Origin: CADEFQ01 sp050185195
Lineage (GTDB): Bacteria; Pseudomonadota; Gammaproteobacteria; Steroidobacterales; Steroidobacteraceae
Reading direction: 5' to 3'
Length of the DNA stretch: 64,000 nt
NCBI GenBank assembly: GCA_050185195.1
Contig: JBFWZQ010000004.1
Span: 62,001-126,000, forward strand
The notes under the pieces were generated by a model. The model saw only the letters and a list, made by a program, of their open reading frames with translations. It did no database searches and was not told the DNA's origin. Shown in pieces: positions 25,119 through 33,015 of this stretch. The translations under genes and the position numbers were made by a program. Numbering within the stretch: position 1 is the first letter of the stretch; each line of letters begins with the position of its first letter.

Positions 25119-26513
25119 GTGACCGCCGACCTCATCCCGCCTGCCGTCGCCCAAGGGGCCTTGCCCCTGTGGCTCCTGCCTGAAACGGCGATCGACGGCT
25201 GGCTCGCGGAGTGCACGCCCGCCACCTCGCAGTGGGTGCGCGCCCACCAGTTCGCCGGCGAGCGGAGTCGGGTGCTCGTATTGCCAGGTCCGGACGGGCG
25301 CGTCGCCGGTGCGTTGCTGGGCCTCGGCAACCTGGAATCCCTCGAGGCGCTCAACCTGTGGCACGCCGCTCCACTGGCGGAACGCCTGCCGCCGGGCACC
25401 TGGCGCGTCGTTACGCCCTTGCCGAAGGCGGCCGCCACCCAGTTTGCACTCGGCTGGCTGTCGGGCGCGTACCGGTTTGCGCGCTACCGCAGCCCGCAGA
25501 ATGGCGGGCAGGTGCTGCTCGAAGCGCCGTCGGGCGCCGATGTCGCCTACGCCCGCGCGGCCGCGGGATCGATGGCGCTCGCACGGGACCTCGTCAATGC
25601 GCCTGCGAACGACCTCGGGCCCGCCGAGCTCGCGCAAGCGGCGTCCGACCTGGCCGTGAGGCATGGAGCTGCGATCGACGTCATCGTGGGCGATGCCCTC
25701 GCCGCAGGCTTTCCGCTGATCCATGCGGTCGGCCGGGCGAGTGCGCGGGCGCCCCGGCTCATCGACCTGTCGTGGGGCGAACCGGCCGCGCCTCGTGTCA
25801 CGCTCGTCGGCAAGGGCGTCTGCTTCGACAGTGGCGGCCTCGACCTCAAGCCCGCCGCGGGCATGCTCCTCATGAAGAAGGACATGGGCGGCGCGGCGTG
25901 CGTGCTCGCGCTGGCAGACCTCCTGATGGAGAGCAGGGCGCCGATCCGCCTGCGTGTACTCGTGCCAGCCGTTGAAAACGCCGTCGACGGCTCGGCCTAT
26001 CGCCCGGGCGACGTGCTGCGGTCCCGCAAGGGCCTCACCGTCGAAGTGGGCAATACCGATGCCGAGGGGCGCCTCGTGCTGGCCGACGCGCTCGCCGAGG
26101 CCGATACGGGCGGGGCAGAACTGCTGATCGACCTCGCGACGCTGACGGGCGCTGCGCGCACGGCGCTCGGGCCCGAACTGCCCGCCGCGTACTCGAACGA
26201 TGCCGCGCTGCTCGCGCAACTGCAGGCGCTGGCGGAGCAGGAGCACGACCCGCTGTGGCCGATGCCACTCTGGAGCGCCTATGACGAAGACCTCGCGAGC
26301 CGGGTCGCGGACCTGAACAACGTGGCGTCGCACGCCTTCGCCGGGTCGATCGTGGGAGCCCTGTTCCTGCGCCGCTTCGTGACCGCGAGCCCGCGCTGGA
26401 TCCATATCGATCTCTATGCCTGGAACGCGCGCGAGCGTCCCGGGCGGCCCGTCGGCGCCGAAGCCCAATGTGTGCGGGCACTCTATCGGCTCATCCGCGC
26501 CCGCTGCGGATGA
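25119..26513 (+). CDS. Leucyl aminopeptidase family protein (M17)
   Basis: A 464-residue cytosolic zinc/manganese aminopeptidase. The M17 signature NTDAEGRLVLADAL is intact and the other metal and active-site segments are in VGKGVCFDSGGLDLKPAAGM, followed by KKDMGGAA. This shorter form, with a divergent N-terminal domain, is a second-type leucyl aminopeptidase and not standard PepA. GTG 25119 is the best start; no ATG is nearby. It is divergent from the leucine-controlled ilv-leu operon. The stop overlaps the next start (ATGA). Confidence 0.88.
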   Translation: MTADLIPPAVAQGALPLWLLPETAIDGWLAECTPATSQWVRAHQFAGERSRVLVLPGPDGRVAGALLGLGNLESLEALNLWHAAPLAERLPPGTWRVVTPLPKAAATQFALGWLSGAYRFARYRSPQNGGQVLLEAPSGADVAYARAAAGSMALARDLVNAPANDLGPAELAQAASDLAVRHGAAIDVIVGDALAAGFPLIHAVGRASARAPRLIDLSWGEPAAPRVTLVGKGVCFDSGGLDLKPAAGMLLMKKDMGGAACVLALADLLMESRAPIRLRVLVPAVENAVDGSAYRPGDVLRSRKGLTVEVGNTDAEGRLVLADALAEADTGGAELLIDLATLTGAARTALGPELPAAYSNDAALLAQLQALAEQEHDPLWPMPLWSAYDEDLASRVADLNNVASHAFAGSIVGALFLRRFVTASPRWIHIDLYAWNARERPGRPVGAEAQCVRALYRLIRARCG

Positions 26514-27388
26514 TCGCGATCGCGCCTCGTCATTTCCTGCTTCTCCTCGGCATCACGCTCATCTGGGGACTGAACCTCGTCGTCGCGAAAGTCGGCATCG
26601 GGGACATGCCACCCGTGCTGTTCACCGCCCTGCGCTTCGGCGTGCTCGCGCTGCTCACGCTGCCGTTCCTGCGCTGGCATGGCGAGGCGATGGGCGCGAT
26701 CGTCGTGGTCGCGCTGCTCGTCGGCGGCCTGCACTTCGCGCTGCTGTTCATCGGGCTCGCCCGCGCGGACAACATCTCATCGGTCGCCATCGCGAGCCAG
26801 CTCGGCGTGCCGTTCGCGACCCTGCTGTCGGTTGCGCTGCTCGGCGAGCGTGTCCGCTGGCGCCGCTGGAGCGGCATCGGGCTTGCGTTCCTCGGCGTGT
26901 GCGTCATGGGTTTCGATCCGGCCGTGTTCGGCCAGCGGCTGAGCCTCGCTTTCGTGATCGGATCGGCCTTCATCGGCTCGCTCGGCCTGATCGCGATCAA
27001 GCGCCTGCCGCACATGCGGCCGCTCGAACTGCAGGCCTGGATCGCCTGGATCAGCTGGCCGTTGCTGCTCGCGCTGTCCCTGCTCGTCGAAGGCGGGCAG
27101 GGCGGGGCCCTCGCGACGGCGGGCTGGGTGGGGTGGGGCGCGCTGGCCTACACGGCGGTGCTTTCAAGCCTCTTCGCGCACACGGCTTACTTTTTCCTCG
27201 TGCAGCGTTATCCGGTGACGAGCATCGCGCCGCTCACCGTGCTCTCGCCCGTGTTCTCGGTCGTCTTCGGCGTGCTGCTCCTCGGGGACGCCCTGACACC
27301 CCGCATCGCGTTGGGCGGTGCGTGCACGCTCCTCGGCGTGCTGATCATCACGCTGCGAGAAAAGCAGTTCACCGACACCGGCAGCTGA
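26510..27388 (+). CDS. EamA/DMT family transporter
   Basis: A 292-residue inner-membrane protein with about ten helices in two five-helix repeats, as in the drug/metabolite transporter superfamily. The first repeat opens with LLGITLIWGLNLVVAKVGI and the second contains ALAYTAVLSSLFAHTAYFFLVQRYPVT then a PVFSVVFGVLLLGDAL segment. EamA-type members often export amino acids or metabolites. Its location between an aminopeptidase and branched-chain genes would fit amino acid export, but that is only context. ATG 26510 overlaps the upstream stop by 4 bases. Confidence 0.85.
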   Translation: MIAIAPRHFLLLLGITLIWGLNLVVAKVGIGDMPPVLFTALRFGVLALLTLPFLRWHGEAMGAIVVVALLVGGLHFALLFIGLARADNISSVAIASQLGVPFATLLSVALLGERVRWRRWSGIGLAFLGVCVMGFDPAVFGQRLSLAFVIGSAFIGSLGLIAIKRLPHMRPLELQAWIAWISWPLLLALSLLVEGGQGGALATAGWVGWGALAYTAVLSSLFAHTAYFFLVQRYPVTSIAPLTVLSPVFSVVFGVLLLGDALTPRIALGGACTLLGVLIITLREKQFTDTGS

Positions 27389-27391
27389 CGC

Positions 27392-28669
27392 GTGCGCGGG
27401 CGAGGCAAGCCGAGTGCGAGCGCGGAGGCGATGTTCCGCCGCGAGATCGTGCCGTGGGCGCTCGTGGCCCTCACCCTGGGGCTCGTCGAAGGCGCCACGG
27501 CGGCGGTGCTCGTCAAGACCGGCTTCCAGGGCGCGGCGTCGCCCTTCGCGGTGAACATCGCGACGGCGCTCGTGAGCGGCGCGCCGGCCTTCGCGAACGT
27601 CGTGAGCTTCGCGTGGGCCAACATCGCGCACGGGCGCGCACGCGTACAGTTGCTCGTGCGGCTGCAGGCCTTGTTCGCGCTGCTCGTCGGGCTCATCGGG
27701 CTCGCGCCGCGGGCGGGCGGCGGGCTCGCGTTTGCCGTGGTCTCGATCCTCGCGGCACGGATGATCTGGGCCGGCATCCTCACGGTGCGCGCGGCGATCT
27801 GGACTGCGAACTATCCGCGACCCGTGATCGCGCGGATCACCGGCCGCATCGTGATCGTGAGTTCGCTCGCCGTGGCGGGCATGGCGGGGCTCGCCGGCGT
27901 CGTGCTGAAGTCGCGCGCCTTCGACCCGCGCTGGCTGTATGGCGCTGCCGCGGCCTGCGGGCTCGCGGCGGCCTACCTCTATCGGCGCGCGCGGGTGCGG
28001 CGCGAGTTCCAGTTGCTCGCGAGCGAGACGGCGGAGGCGGGCGAGAGCGAGGCGTTCTCGCTGCGCATGGTGCGCGAGATTCTCGCGAAGGACGCGTCGT
28101 TTCGCGAGTACATGCTGTGGATGGGGGTGTTCGGCGGCGGCAACCTGATGCTCGTCGCGCAACTCGTGGTGATCCTCACCGACGACTTCGCGATGCCGGG
28201 AGGGCGCCAGATCGCGCTGCTCGCGGTCGTGCCGCTCGTGGCGTTGCCCATTTTCGTGCCGTGGTGGGCGCGCTTTTTCGATCGCGAGCACGTGATCGTG
28301 TACCGGGCGCGCCAGTGCCGGGCGCTCGTCGCGGCGATCGCGCTGTACTGTGTCGCGGTGTTCGGTGCGTGGCAGTGGCTGCTGTGGCCCGCGGCGGTGA
28401 CCTACGGATTCGCGATGGCGGGTGCTAATCTTGGCTGGAACCTCGGGCATGCCGATTTCGCGTCGAGCGGGCGTGCCCAGCACTACATGGGCGTGCATGT
28501 CACGCTGACGGGCGTGCGCGGCATGCTGGCGCCGCCCGGCGGCATGCTCGCCTACCAGATGCTCGAAGACTGGCAGCGCGGTTGGGGCAAGCTGGCCCTC
28601 GTCTTGCCGCTCGCGATGACCACCGCGGGCGCGATCGGATTCAATCTCATGAAGAACAGGCGGACATGA
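27392..28669 (+). CDS. MFS-like membrane protein
   Basis: A 425-residue protein with roughly 11-12 hydrophobic segments and basic loops (RARVRREFQ, YRRAR), most like a major facilitator. I see no family motif that names a substrate. Translation may begin at GTG 27392, three bases after the previous stop, or at the ATG at 27431 just before FRREIVPWALVAL. The end overlaps ilvD as ATGA, so it is translationally coupled to a branched-chain pathway enzyme. Confidence 0.6.
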   Translation: MRGRGKPSASAEAMFRREIVPWALVALTLGLVEGATAAVLVKTGFQGAASPFAVNIATALVSGAPAFANVVSFAWANIAHGRARVQLLVRLQALFALLVGLIGLAPRAGGGLAFAVVSILAARMIWAGILTVRAAIWTANYPRPVIARITGRIVIVSSLAVAGMAGLAGVVLKSRAFDPRWLYGAAAACGLAAAYLYRRARVRREFQLLASETAEAGESEAFSLRMVREILAKDASFREYMLWMGVFGGGNLMLVAQLVVILTDDFAMPGGRQIALLAVVPLVALPIFVPWWARFFDREHVIVYRARQCRALVAAIALYCVAVFGAWQWLLWPAAVTYGFAMAGANLGWNLGHADFASSGRAQHYMGVHVTLTGVRGMLAPPGGMLAYQMLEDWQRGWGKLALVLPLAMTTAGAIGFNLMKNRRT

Positions 28670-30351
28670 AGAAAGTGAACAGGAAGGATATCGACCCCCG
28701 CGCGTACTCGCGCCTCGTCGTTGACGGCGCGAAGCAGGCGCCCTCGCGCGCCATGCTGCGCGCGGTCGGCTTCACGGAGGCGGACTTCGGCAAGCCGCAG
28801 ATCGGTATCGCGTCCACCTGGGCGAATGTCACGCCCTGCAACATGCACATCGGTGATCTCGCGAAGGAAGCGGCGGCCGGCGCCGACGGCGCGGGCGGCA
28901 AGAGCGTGATCTTCAACACGATCACCGTGTCGGACGGCATCTCGATGGGTTCGCCTGGCATGCGCTATTCGCTCGTATCTCGCGAGGTGATCGCCGATTC
29001 GATCGAGACCGTCGTCGGCGCCGAAGGCTTCGATGGCTTGGTGGCGATCGGTGGCTGCGACAAGAACATGCCGGGCTGCGCCATGGCGATCGCGCGGCTC
29101 GACCGGCCGGCGGTGTTCGTCTACGGCGGCACGATCCGGCCGGGTGCCTGCCATCGCGATATCGTGTCGGTTTTCGAGGCAGTGGGCGGGCACGCCGCCG
29201 GCACGGTGACCGACGCGAAGCTGCTCGAGGTCGAGCGCACCGCGATCCCCGGCGCCGGCAGCTGCGGCGGCATGTACACGGCCAACACCATGGCCTCTGC
29301 GATGGAGGCCCTCGGCCTGTCGCTGCCGGGCAGTTCGGCACAGGAAGCCGTGGGTCCGACGAAGGTGGAGGACTGCCGGCGCGCGGGTGAGGCAGTCGTG
29401 AGGCTGGTGCGAAACGGCATCAAGCCTTCCCGCATCCTGACGCGCAAGGCCTTTGAGAACGCGATCACGGTGACGATCGCGCTCGGCGGCTCGACGAATG
29501 CCGTGTTGCACCTGCTCGCCATTGCGCGGGCGGCCCGCGTCAGGCTGGCGCTCGACGATTTCACGCGCATCGGCAAGCGGGTGCCGGTGCTCGCCGACCT
29601 GCGCCCGAGCGGGCGCTACCTGATGTCCGAGTTGATCGGGATCGGTGGCATCCAGCCGCTGATGAAGCGTTTGCTGGCCGCGGGATTGCTGCATGGCGAC
29701 TGCCTCACCGTGACCGGCAGGACGCTCGCCGAGAACCTCGCGGCGGTCGCCGACTACCCGTCGTCGCAGGACATCGTCCGGCCGTTCGACGATCCCATCA
29801 AGAAGGACAGTCACCTGGTGGTGCTGTACGGCAACTGCGCGCCCGAGGGCGCGGTCGCGAAGATCACCGGCAAGGAAGGCCTGCGGTTCACGGGCCGCGC
29901 GCGCGTGTTCGAGGGCGAGGAAGCGGCGACACGCGCCATCCTGGGCGGCAAGGTGAAGGCGGGCGACGTGGTCGTCATCCGGCAGGAGGGGCCGCGTGGC
30001 GGCCCGGGCATGCGCGAGATGCTGAGCCCGACCGGTGCGATCATGGGCCGCGGACTCGGCGACAAGGTGGCGCTCATCACCGACGGCCGGTTTTCGGGCG
30101 GCAGCCATGGATTCGTCGTCGGGCACGTCACGCCCGAAGCCGCGGTCGGCGGACCGATCGCGCTGCTGCGCAGCGGCGACCGGATCACCATCGACGCGGT
30201 GACGCGGCGCATCGACGCCGATGTCTCGAAGGCGGAGTGGGCACGGCGCCGGCGCGCCTGGAAGCCACGCAAGCCCTACGCGACCTCGGGTGTCCTCGCG
30301 AAGTACGCACGCGTCGTGAGCGGCGCGTCGGAAGGCGCCGTCACCGACTAG
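28666..30351 (+). CDS. ilvD: Dihydroxy-acid dehydratase
   Basis: A 561-residue iron-sulfur dehydratase, fourth step of valine and isoleucine synthesis. Cluster cysteines are in GGCDKNMPGC and GAGSCGGMYTANTM; TPCNMHIGDLAKEA and TDGRFSGGSHGFVVGHVTPEA are further hallmarks. I chose ATG 28666, which overlaps the upstream stop and precedes KKVNRKDIDPRAYSRLVVDGA. It belongs to a different transcript from ilvC-leu, starting perhaps at the aminopeptidase gene. Confidence 0.95.
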   Translation: MKKVNRKDIDPRAYSRLVVDGAKQAPSRAMLRAVGFTEADFGKPQIGIASTWANVTPCNMHIGDLAKEAAAGADGAGGKSVIFNTITVSDGISMGSPGMRYSLVSREVIADSIETVVGAEGFDGLVAIGGCDKNMPGCAMAIARLDRPAVFVYGGTIRPGACHRDIVSVFEAVGGHAAGTVTDAKLLEVERTAIPGAGSCGGMYTANTMASAMEALGLSLPGSSAQEAVGPTKVEDCRRAGEAVVRLVRNGIKPSRILTRKAFENAITVTIALGGSTNAVLHLLAIARAARVRLALDDFTRIGKRVPVLADLRPSGRYLMSELIGIGGIQPLMKRLLAAGLLHGDCLTVTGRTLAENLAAVADYPSSQDIVRPFDDPIKKDSHLVVLYGNCAPEGAVAKITGKEGLRFTGRARVFEGEEAATRAILGGKVKAGDVVVIRQEGPRGGPGMREMLSPTGAIMGRGLGDKVALITDGRFSGGSHGFVVGHVTPEAAVGGPIALLRSGDRITIDAVTRRIDADVSKAEWARRRRAWKPRKPYATSGVLAKYARVVSGASEGAVTD

Positions 30352-30457
30352 CAAATCGTTAAATGGATGAACGTGATGCGATCGCTGGAAGTTGTAAGCC
30401 GTGATGCCAGCGGTTACAGTGGCTCTCCCCTGGGGGATGGCAAATCAGGAGGCGAGC

Positions 30458-30604
30458 GTGGGCCGGACTGTCGGAGCGCACGATTGCCTCCGGATGGGCG
30501 CCGGGAAGCGCCGTCGGGTGGATGGTCGGGAAGGGTTGCGCGGGAGCGAAAACGCGTATAGCGTGCCGCGCTCGCAAAACAGCATCGATTGTCCGGACAA
30601 TTAA
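30458..30604 (+). CDS. Possible small ORF in the tonB leader
   Basis: A 48-codon reading frame from GTG 30458 to TAA 30604. It has a perfect AGGAGG (30447-30452) five bases before the start and ends 18 bases before tonB. The product is basic (GAGKRRRVDGREG) and matches nothing I know. The good ribosome binding site is the only real support; it may be a chance frame or a leader ORF. Confidence 0.2.
   Translation: MGRTVGAHDCLRMGAGKRRRVDGREGLRGSENAYSVPRSQNSIDCPDN
30536..30601 (+). promoter_or_regulatory. Possible tonB promoter with a downstream palindrome
   Basis: TTGCGC (30536-30541) and TATAGC (30557-30562) form a weak promoter with a short 15-base spacer. The perfect palindrome ATTGTCCGGACAAT (30588-30601) follows, 21 bases before the tonB ATG, and could be an operator. 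It does not look like a Fur box. Earlier in this 271-base gap a bulged stem pairs TGTAA and CCG (30393-30401) with CGG and TTACA (30411-30418); I assign no role to it. Confidence 0.3.
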
Positions 30605-30622
30605 CCGCGTCCACGAGAGAAC

Positions 30623-31255
30623 ATGGCTGCCTACGCGCACGAATCGACCTTCGTACCACGACGTATCGTCGTGTTCCTGTTCATCATCCTGTTCCATGCC
30701 CTGCTGATATGGGCGCTGGCCAACGGCCTCGCCCGCAAGGTCGTGGAAGTGCTCGCACCTCCGATCCAGACCGACATCATCGAGGAAGTGCAGCAGGACG
30801 AACCGCCGCCGCCGCCGCCGCCGGAGATGGAGCGCCCGCCGGTCGAGGTGCCGCCTCCGGAGGTGAACATCCAGATCCCGGTCGACACCACCACGTCCAC
30901 CGCGATCACAGATGTGACCGACCGCCCGGCGCCGATGGCACCGCCGCCGCCGCCGCGCGCCGTGGTGCGCGTCAAGCCGGCCATCGACCGGCGTTCGCAG
31001 CCCACCGAAGACTACTACCCGCCCGCCTCCAAGCGCGCGGAAGAAGAAGGGACCACCACAGTCAGCGTTTGCGTCGGCGAGAACGGCCGTGTCGACGGCA
31101 CGCCGACCGTCACCAACGGCTCGGGATTCGAGCGCCTCGACGAGGCTGCCGTGAAGTGGGCGATGCGCGGCGCTCGCTTCAAGGCCGGCACCGAAGACGG
31201 CAAGCCCGTGCGCCAGTGCTTCCAGTTCAACGTTCGTTTCAAGCTGACCAATTGA
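30623..31255 (+). CDS. tonB: TonB family energy transducer
   Basis: A 210-residue periplasm-spanning protein. One N-terminal membrane helix (IVVFLFIILFHALLIWAL) is followed by a proline-rich stalk (DEPPPPPPPEMERPPVEVPPPE, about residues 60-115) and a C-terminal beta domain with YPPASKRAEEEGTTTVSVCV and GFERLDEAAVKWAMRGARFK. It passes proton-motive energy from ExbB/ExbD to outer-membrane receptors. The C-terminal domain contains two cysteines (SVCVGE and RQCFQF) that could form a disulfide. It is the first gene of tonB-exbB-exbD1-exbD2. Confidence 0.93.
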   Translation: MAAYAHESTFVPRRIVVFLFIILFHALLIWALANGLARKVVEVLAPPIQTDIIEEVQQDEPPPPPPPEMERPPVEVPPPEVNIQIPVDTTTSTAITDVTDRPAPMAPPPPPRAVVRVKPAIDRRSQPTEDYYPPASKRAEEEGTTTVSVCVGENGRVDGTPTVTNGSGFERLDEAAVKWAMRGARFKAGTEDGKPVRQCFQFNVRFKLTN

Positions 31256-31276
31256 TCATCGATCCTTGAGGAATCT

Positions 31277-32005
31277 ATGGAAAACACCGCTGTTGTAGAC
31301 AACCCGTATGGGCTCTCCGCGCTCTGGGCGCAAGGCGATTTTGTTGCCAGGGGTACGCTCATCATCCTCGCGCTGATGTCGCTCGGCTCGTGGTACATCA
31401 TGCTGACGAAGCTCTGGGACCAGCGAAAGCTCCGCCAGTCCGCGAAGCTGGTCGAGAAGCAGTTCTGGACCGCTCCGTCGATCAAGGACGGCGTCGAGCG
31501 CCTCAAGAAGGGCGATGACTTCCGTGCCATCGCGGAAGACGGCCTGCGCGCCGCTTCGCACCACGAGGGCCGGCTGACCGACCGCATCGACCTGCACGAG
31601 TGGATCACGATGTCGCTGACCCGTGCGGCCGACGCCGTCAACGGCAAGCTGCAGTCGGGCCTCTGGTTCCTGGCGACCGTCGGTTCGGCTTCGCCGTTCG
31701 TCGGCCTCTTCGGCACGGTTTGGGGCATCTACCACGCCCTCATCGCGATCGGCATTGCCGGCCAGGCGAGCATCGACAAGGTGGCCGGCCCCGTCGGCGA
31801 GGCGCTCATCATGACCGCCATCGGCCTGTTCGTCGCGGTGCCCGCGGTCATGGGTTACAACTGGCTGCTCCGTCGCAACAAGGCCCTGCAGGATGGCCTG
31901 CGCAACTTCTCGGCCGACCTGCATGCCTATCTCGTGGGCGGCGCCCGCGTCGGCGGCGAGGTGGGTGCGGCCCGCACGGCGGCCCCGGCTGCTCCTCGCA
32001 AGTAA
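31277..32005 (+). CDS. exbB: ExbB / MotA-TolQ-ExbB proton channel protein
   Basis: A 242-residue inner-membrane protein with three helices: one near residue 30 (TLIILALMSLGSWYIML), and two in the channel part, LWFLATVGSASPFVGLFGTVWGIYHAL and GEALIMTAIGLFVAVPAVMGYNWL. The GLFGTVWG turn and the polar residues in these helices are family hallmarks. With ExbD it forms the proton-driven motor for TonB. It lies 21 bases after tonB. Confidence 0.93.
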   Translation: MENTAVVDNPYGLSALWAQGDFVARGTLIILALMSLGSWYIMLTKLWDQRKLRQSAKLVEKQFWTAPSIKDGVERLKKGDDFRAIAEDGLRAASHHEGRLTDRIDLHEWITMSLTRAADAVNGKLQSGLWFLATVGSASPFVGLFGTVWGIYHALIAIGIAGQASIDKVAGPVGEALIMTAIGLFVAVPAVMGYNWLLRRNKALQDGLRNFSADLHAYLVGGARVGGEVGAARTAAPAAPRK

Positions 32006-32021
32006 CTGAGGATATCCGCGC

Positions 32022-32456
32022 ATGTCCATGAGTGTCGCATCGGACTCCGGGGACGGCGAAGCGAAAGCGATGTCGGACATCAACACCACGCCCCTCGTGG
32101 ACGTGATGTTGGTGCTCCTCATCATCTTCCTGATCACGATTCCCGTGATCACGAAGACGGTGCCGGTCGAACTGCCGAAGGCGACCAACATCGCCACGCA
32201 GACGAAGCCGGAGAACATCACGATCGCGGTGGACGCCTCCGGCAACGTCTACTGGAACAACGGCCAGGTCCGTGATCGGCAGGCCTTGCTCGAGTTCGTG
32301 AAGGCGGCCGCGGTGCAGGTTCCCCAGCCCGAGATCCACATCCGCGGCGATCGCAACGCGCGCTTCGAAGCGGTGGGGCGCGTGATCTACACGATCCAGC
32401 GCGGTGGTGTGGTCAAGGTGGGGTTCATCACCGAGCCCGATCGCGGCGTGCGCTGA
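32022..32456 (+). CDS. exbD1: ExbD biopolymer transport protein, first copy
   Basis: A 144-residue protein with one N-terminal membrane helix and a periplasmic domain. MSDINTTPLVDVMLVLLIIFLITIPV contains the protonatable aspartate of the ExbD/TolR family; the periplasmic part carries EIHIRGDRNARFEAVGRVIYTIQ. It follows exbB by 16 bases. Two tandem exbD genes behind tonB-exbB is the arrangement described in Xanthomonas. Confidence 0.93.
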   Translation: MSMSVASDSGDGEAKAMSDINTTPLVDVMLVLLIIFLITIPVITKTVPVELPKATNIATQTKPENITIAVDASGNVYWNNGQVRDRQALLEFVKAAAVQVPQPEIHIRGDRNARFEAVGRVIYTIQRGGVVKVGFITEPDRGVR

Positions 32457-32469
32457 GGAGAGACCGACC

Positions 32470-32901
32470 ATGTCAATGAATGTAGGCAGCGACAGCGGCG
32501 AAGACGAACCGATGGTGGAGATGAATACCACTCCGCTGATCGACGTCATGCTGGTGCTGCTGATCATGTTCATCATCACGATCCCCGTGATGACGCACGC
32601 GGTGAAGCTCGACATGCCGCGCGACACCCACGCGCCGCCGCCGCCGGTGCCGCCTGAAGTCATCGATATCGAGATCGACTTCGACGGCACGATCGTCTGG
32701 AACGGCACTGTGGTGCCCAACATCCAGACGCTCGAAGGTTACTTCCGGCAGGAGTCGGAAAAGGACCCGCAGCCCGAGCTGCACCTGAGGCCGGATGCCC
32801 GCTCGCGGTACGACGTCGTGGCAAGGGTGCTCGCGTCCGCCCAGCGCAACCGCATGCAGAAGATCGGCTTCGTGAACACGGCGGATTTCCGCGACGATTG
32901 A
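32470..32901 (+). CDS. exbD2: ExbD biopolymer transport protein, second copy
   Basis: A 143-residue paralogue of the preceding gene. It keeps the membrane aspartate in MNTTPLIDVMLVLLIMFIITIPV and the periplasmic ELHLRPDARSRYDVVARVL, but has a proline-rich insert (HAPPPPVPPEV) just outside the membrane. In Xanthomonas the second exbD is dispensable for iron uptake but matters for other functions; whether that holds here is unknown. ATG 32470 lies 13 bases after the exbD1 stop. Confidence 0.92.
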   Translation: MSMNVGSDSGEDEPMVEMNTTPLIDVMLVLLIMFIITIPVMTHAVKLDMPRDTHAPPPPVPPEVIDIEIDFDGTIVWNGTVVPNIQTLEGYFRQESEKDPQPELHLRPDARSRYDVVARVLASAQRNRMQKIGFVNTADFRDD

Positions 32902-32958
32902 CGCGTGCGGCCGCGCTCGCGGCTGGCGTTCATCGCCCGTTCATCCGTCCCATGAGAA

Positions 32959-32989
32959 CGTGATCCCGGGGCCCAGGACCGGGATCACG
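32959..32989. other. Strong perfect stem-loop between exbD2 and the TPR gene
   Basis: CGTGATCCCGG (32959-32969) pairs perfectly with CCGGGATCACG (32979-32989) around a nine-base loop. There is no U-tract on either side, so it is not a standard terminator. It may attenuate or stabilise the mRNA between exbD2 and the TPR gene. Confidence 0.55.
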
Positions 32990-33015
32990 CATTTGGACCA
33001 GAGGACAGCATCAGC

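Noticed and set aside
30395..30460. Possible riboswitch in the ilvD-tonB gap
   Set aside because: There is a bulged stem and some G/C-rich complementarity but no conserved core of a riboswitch class I know.
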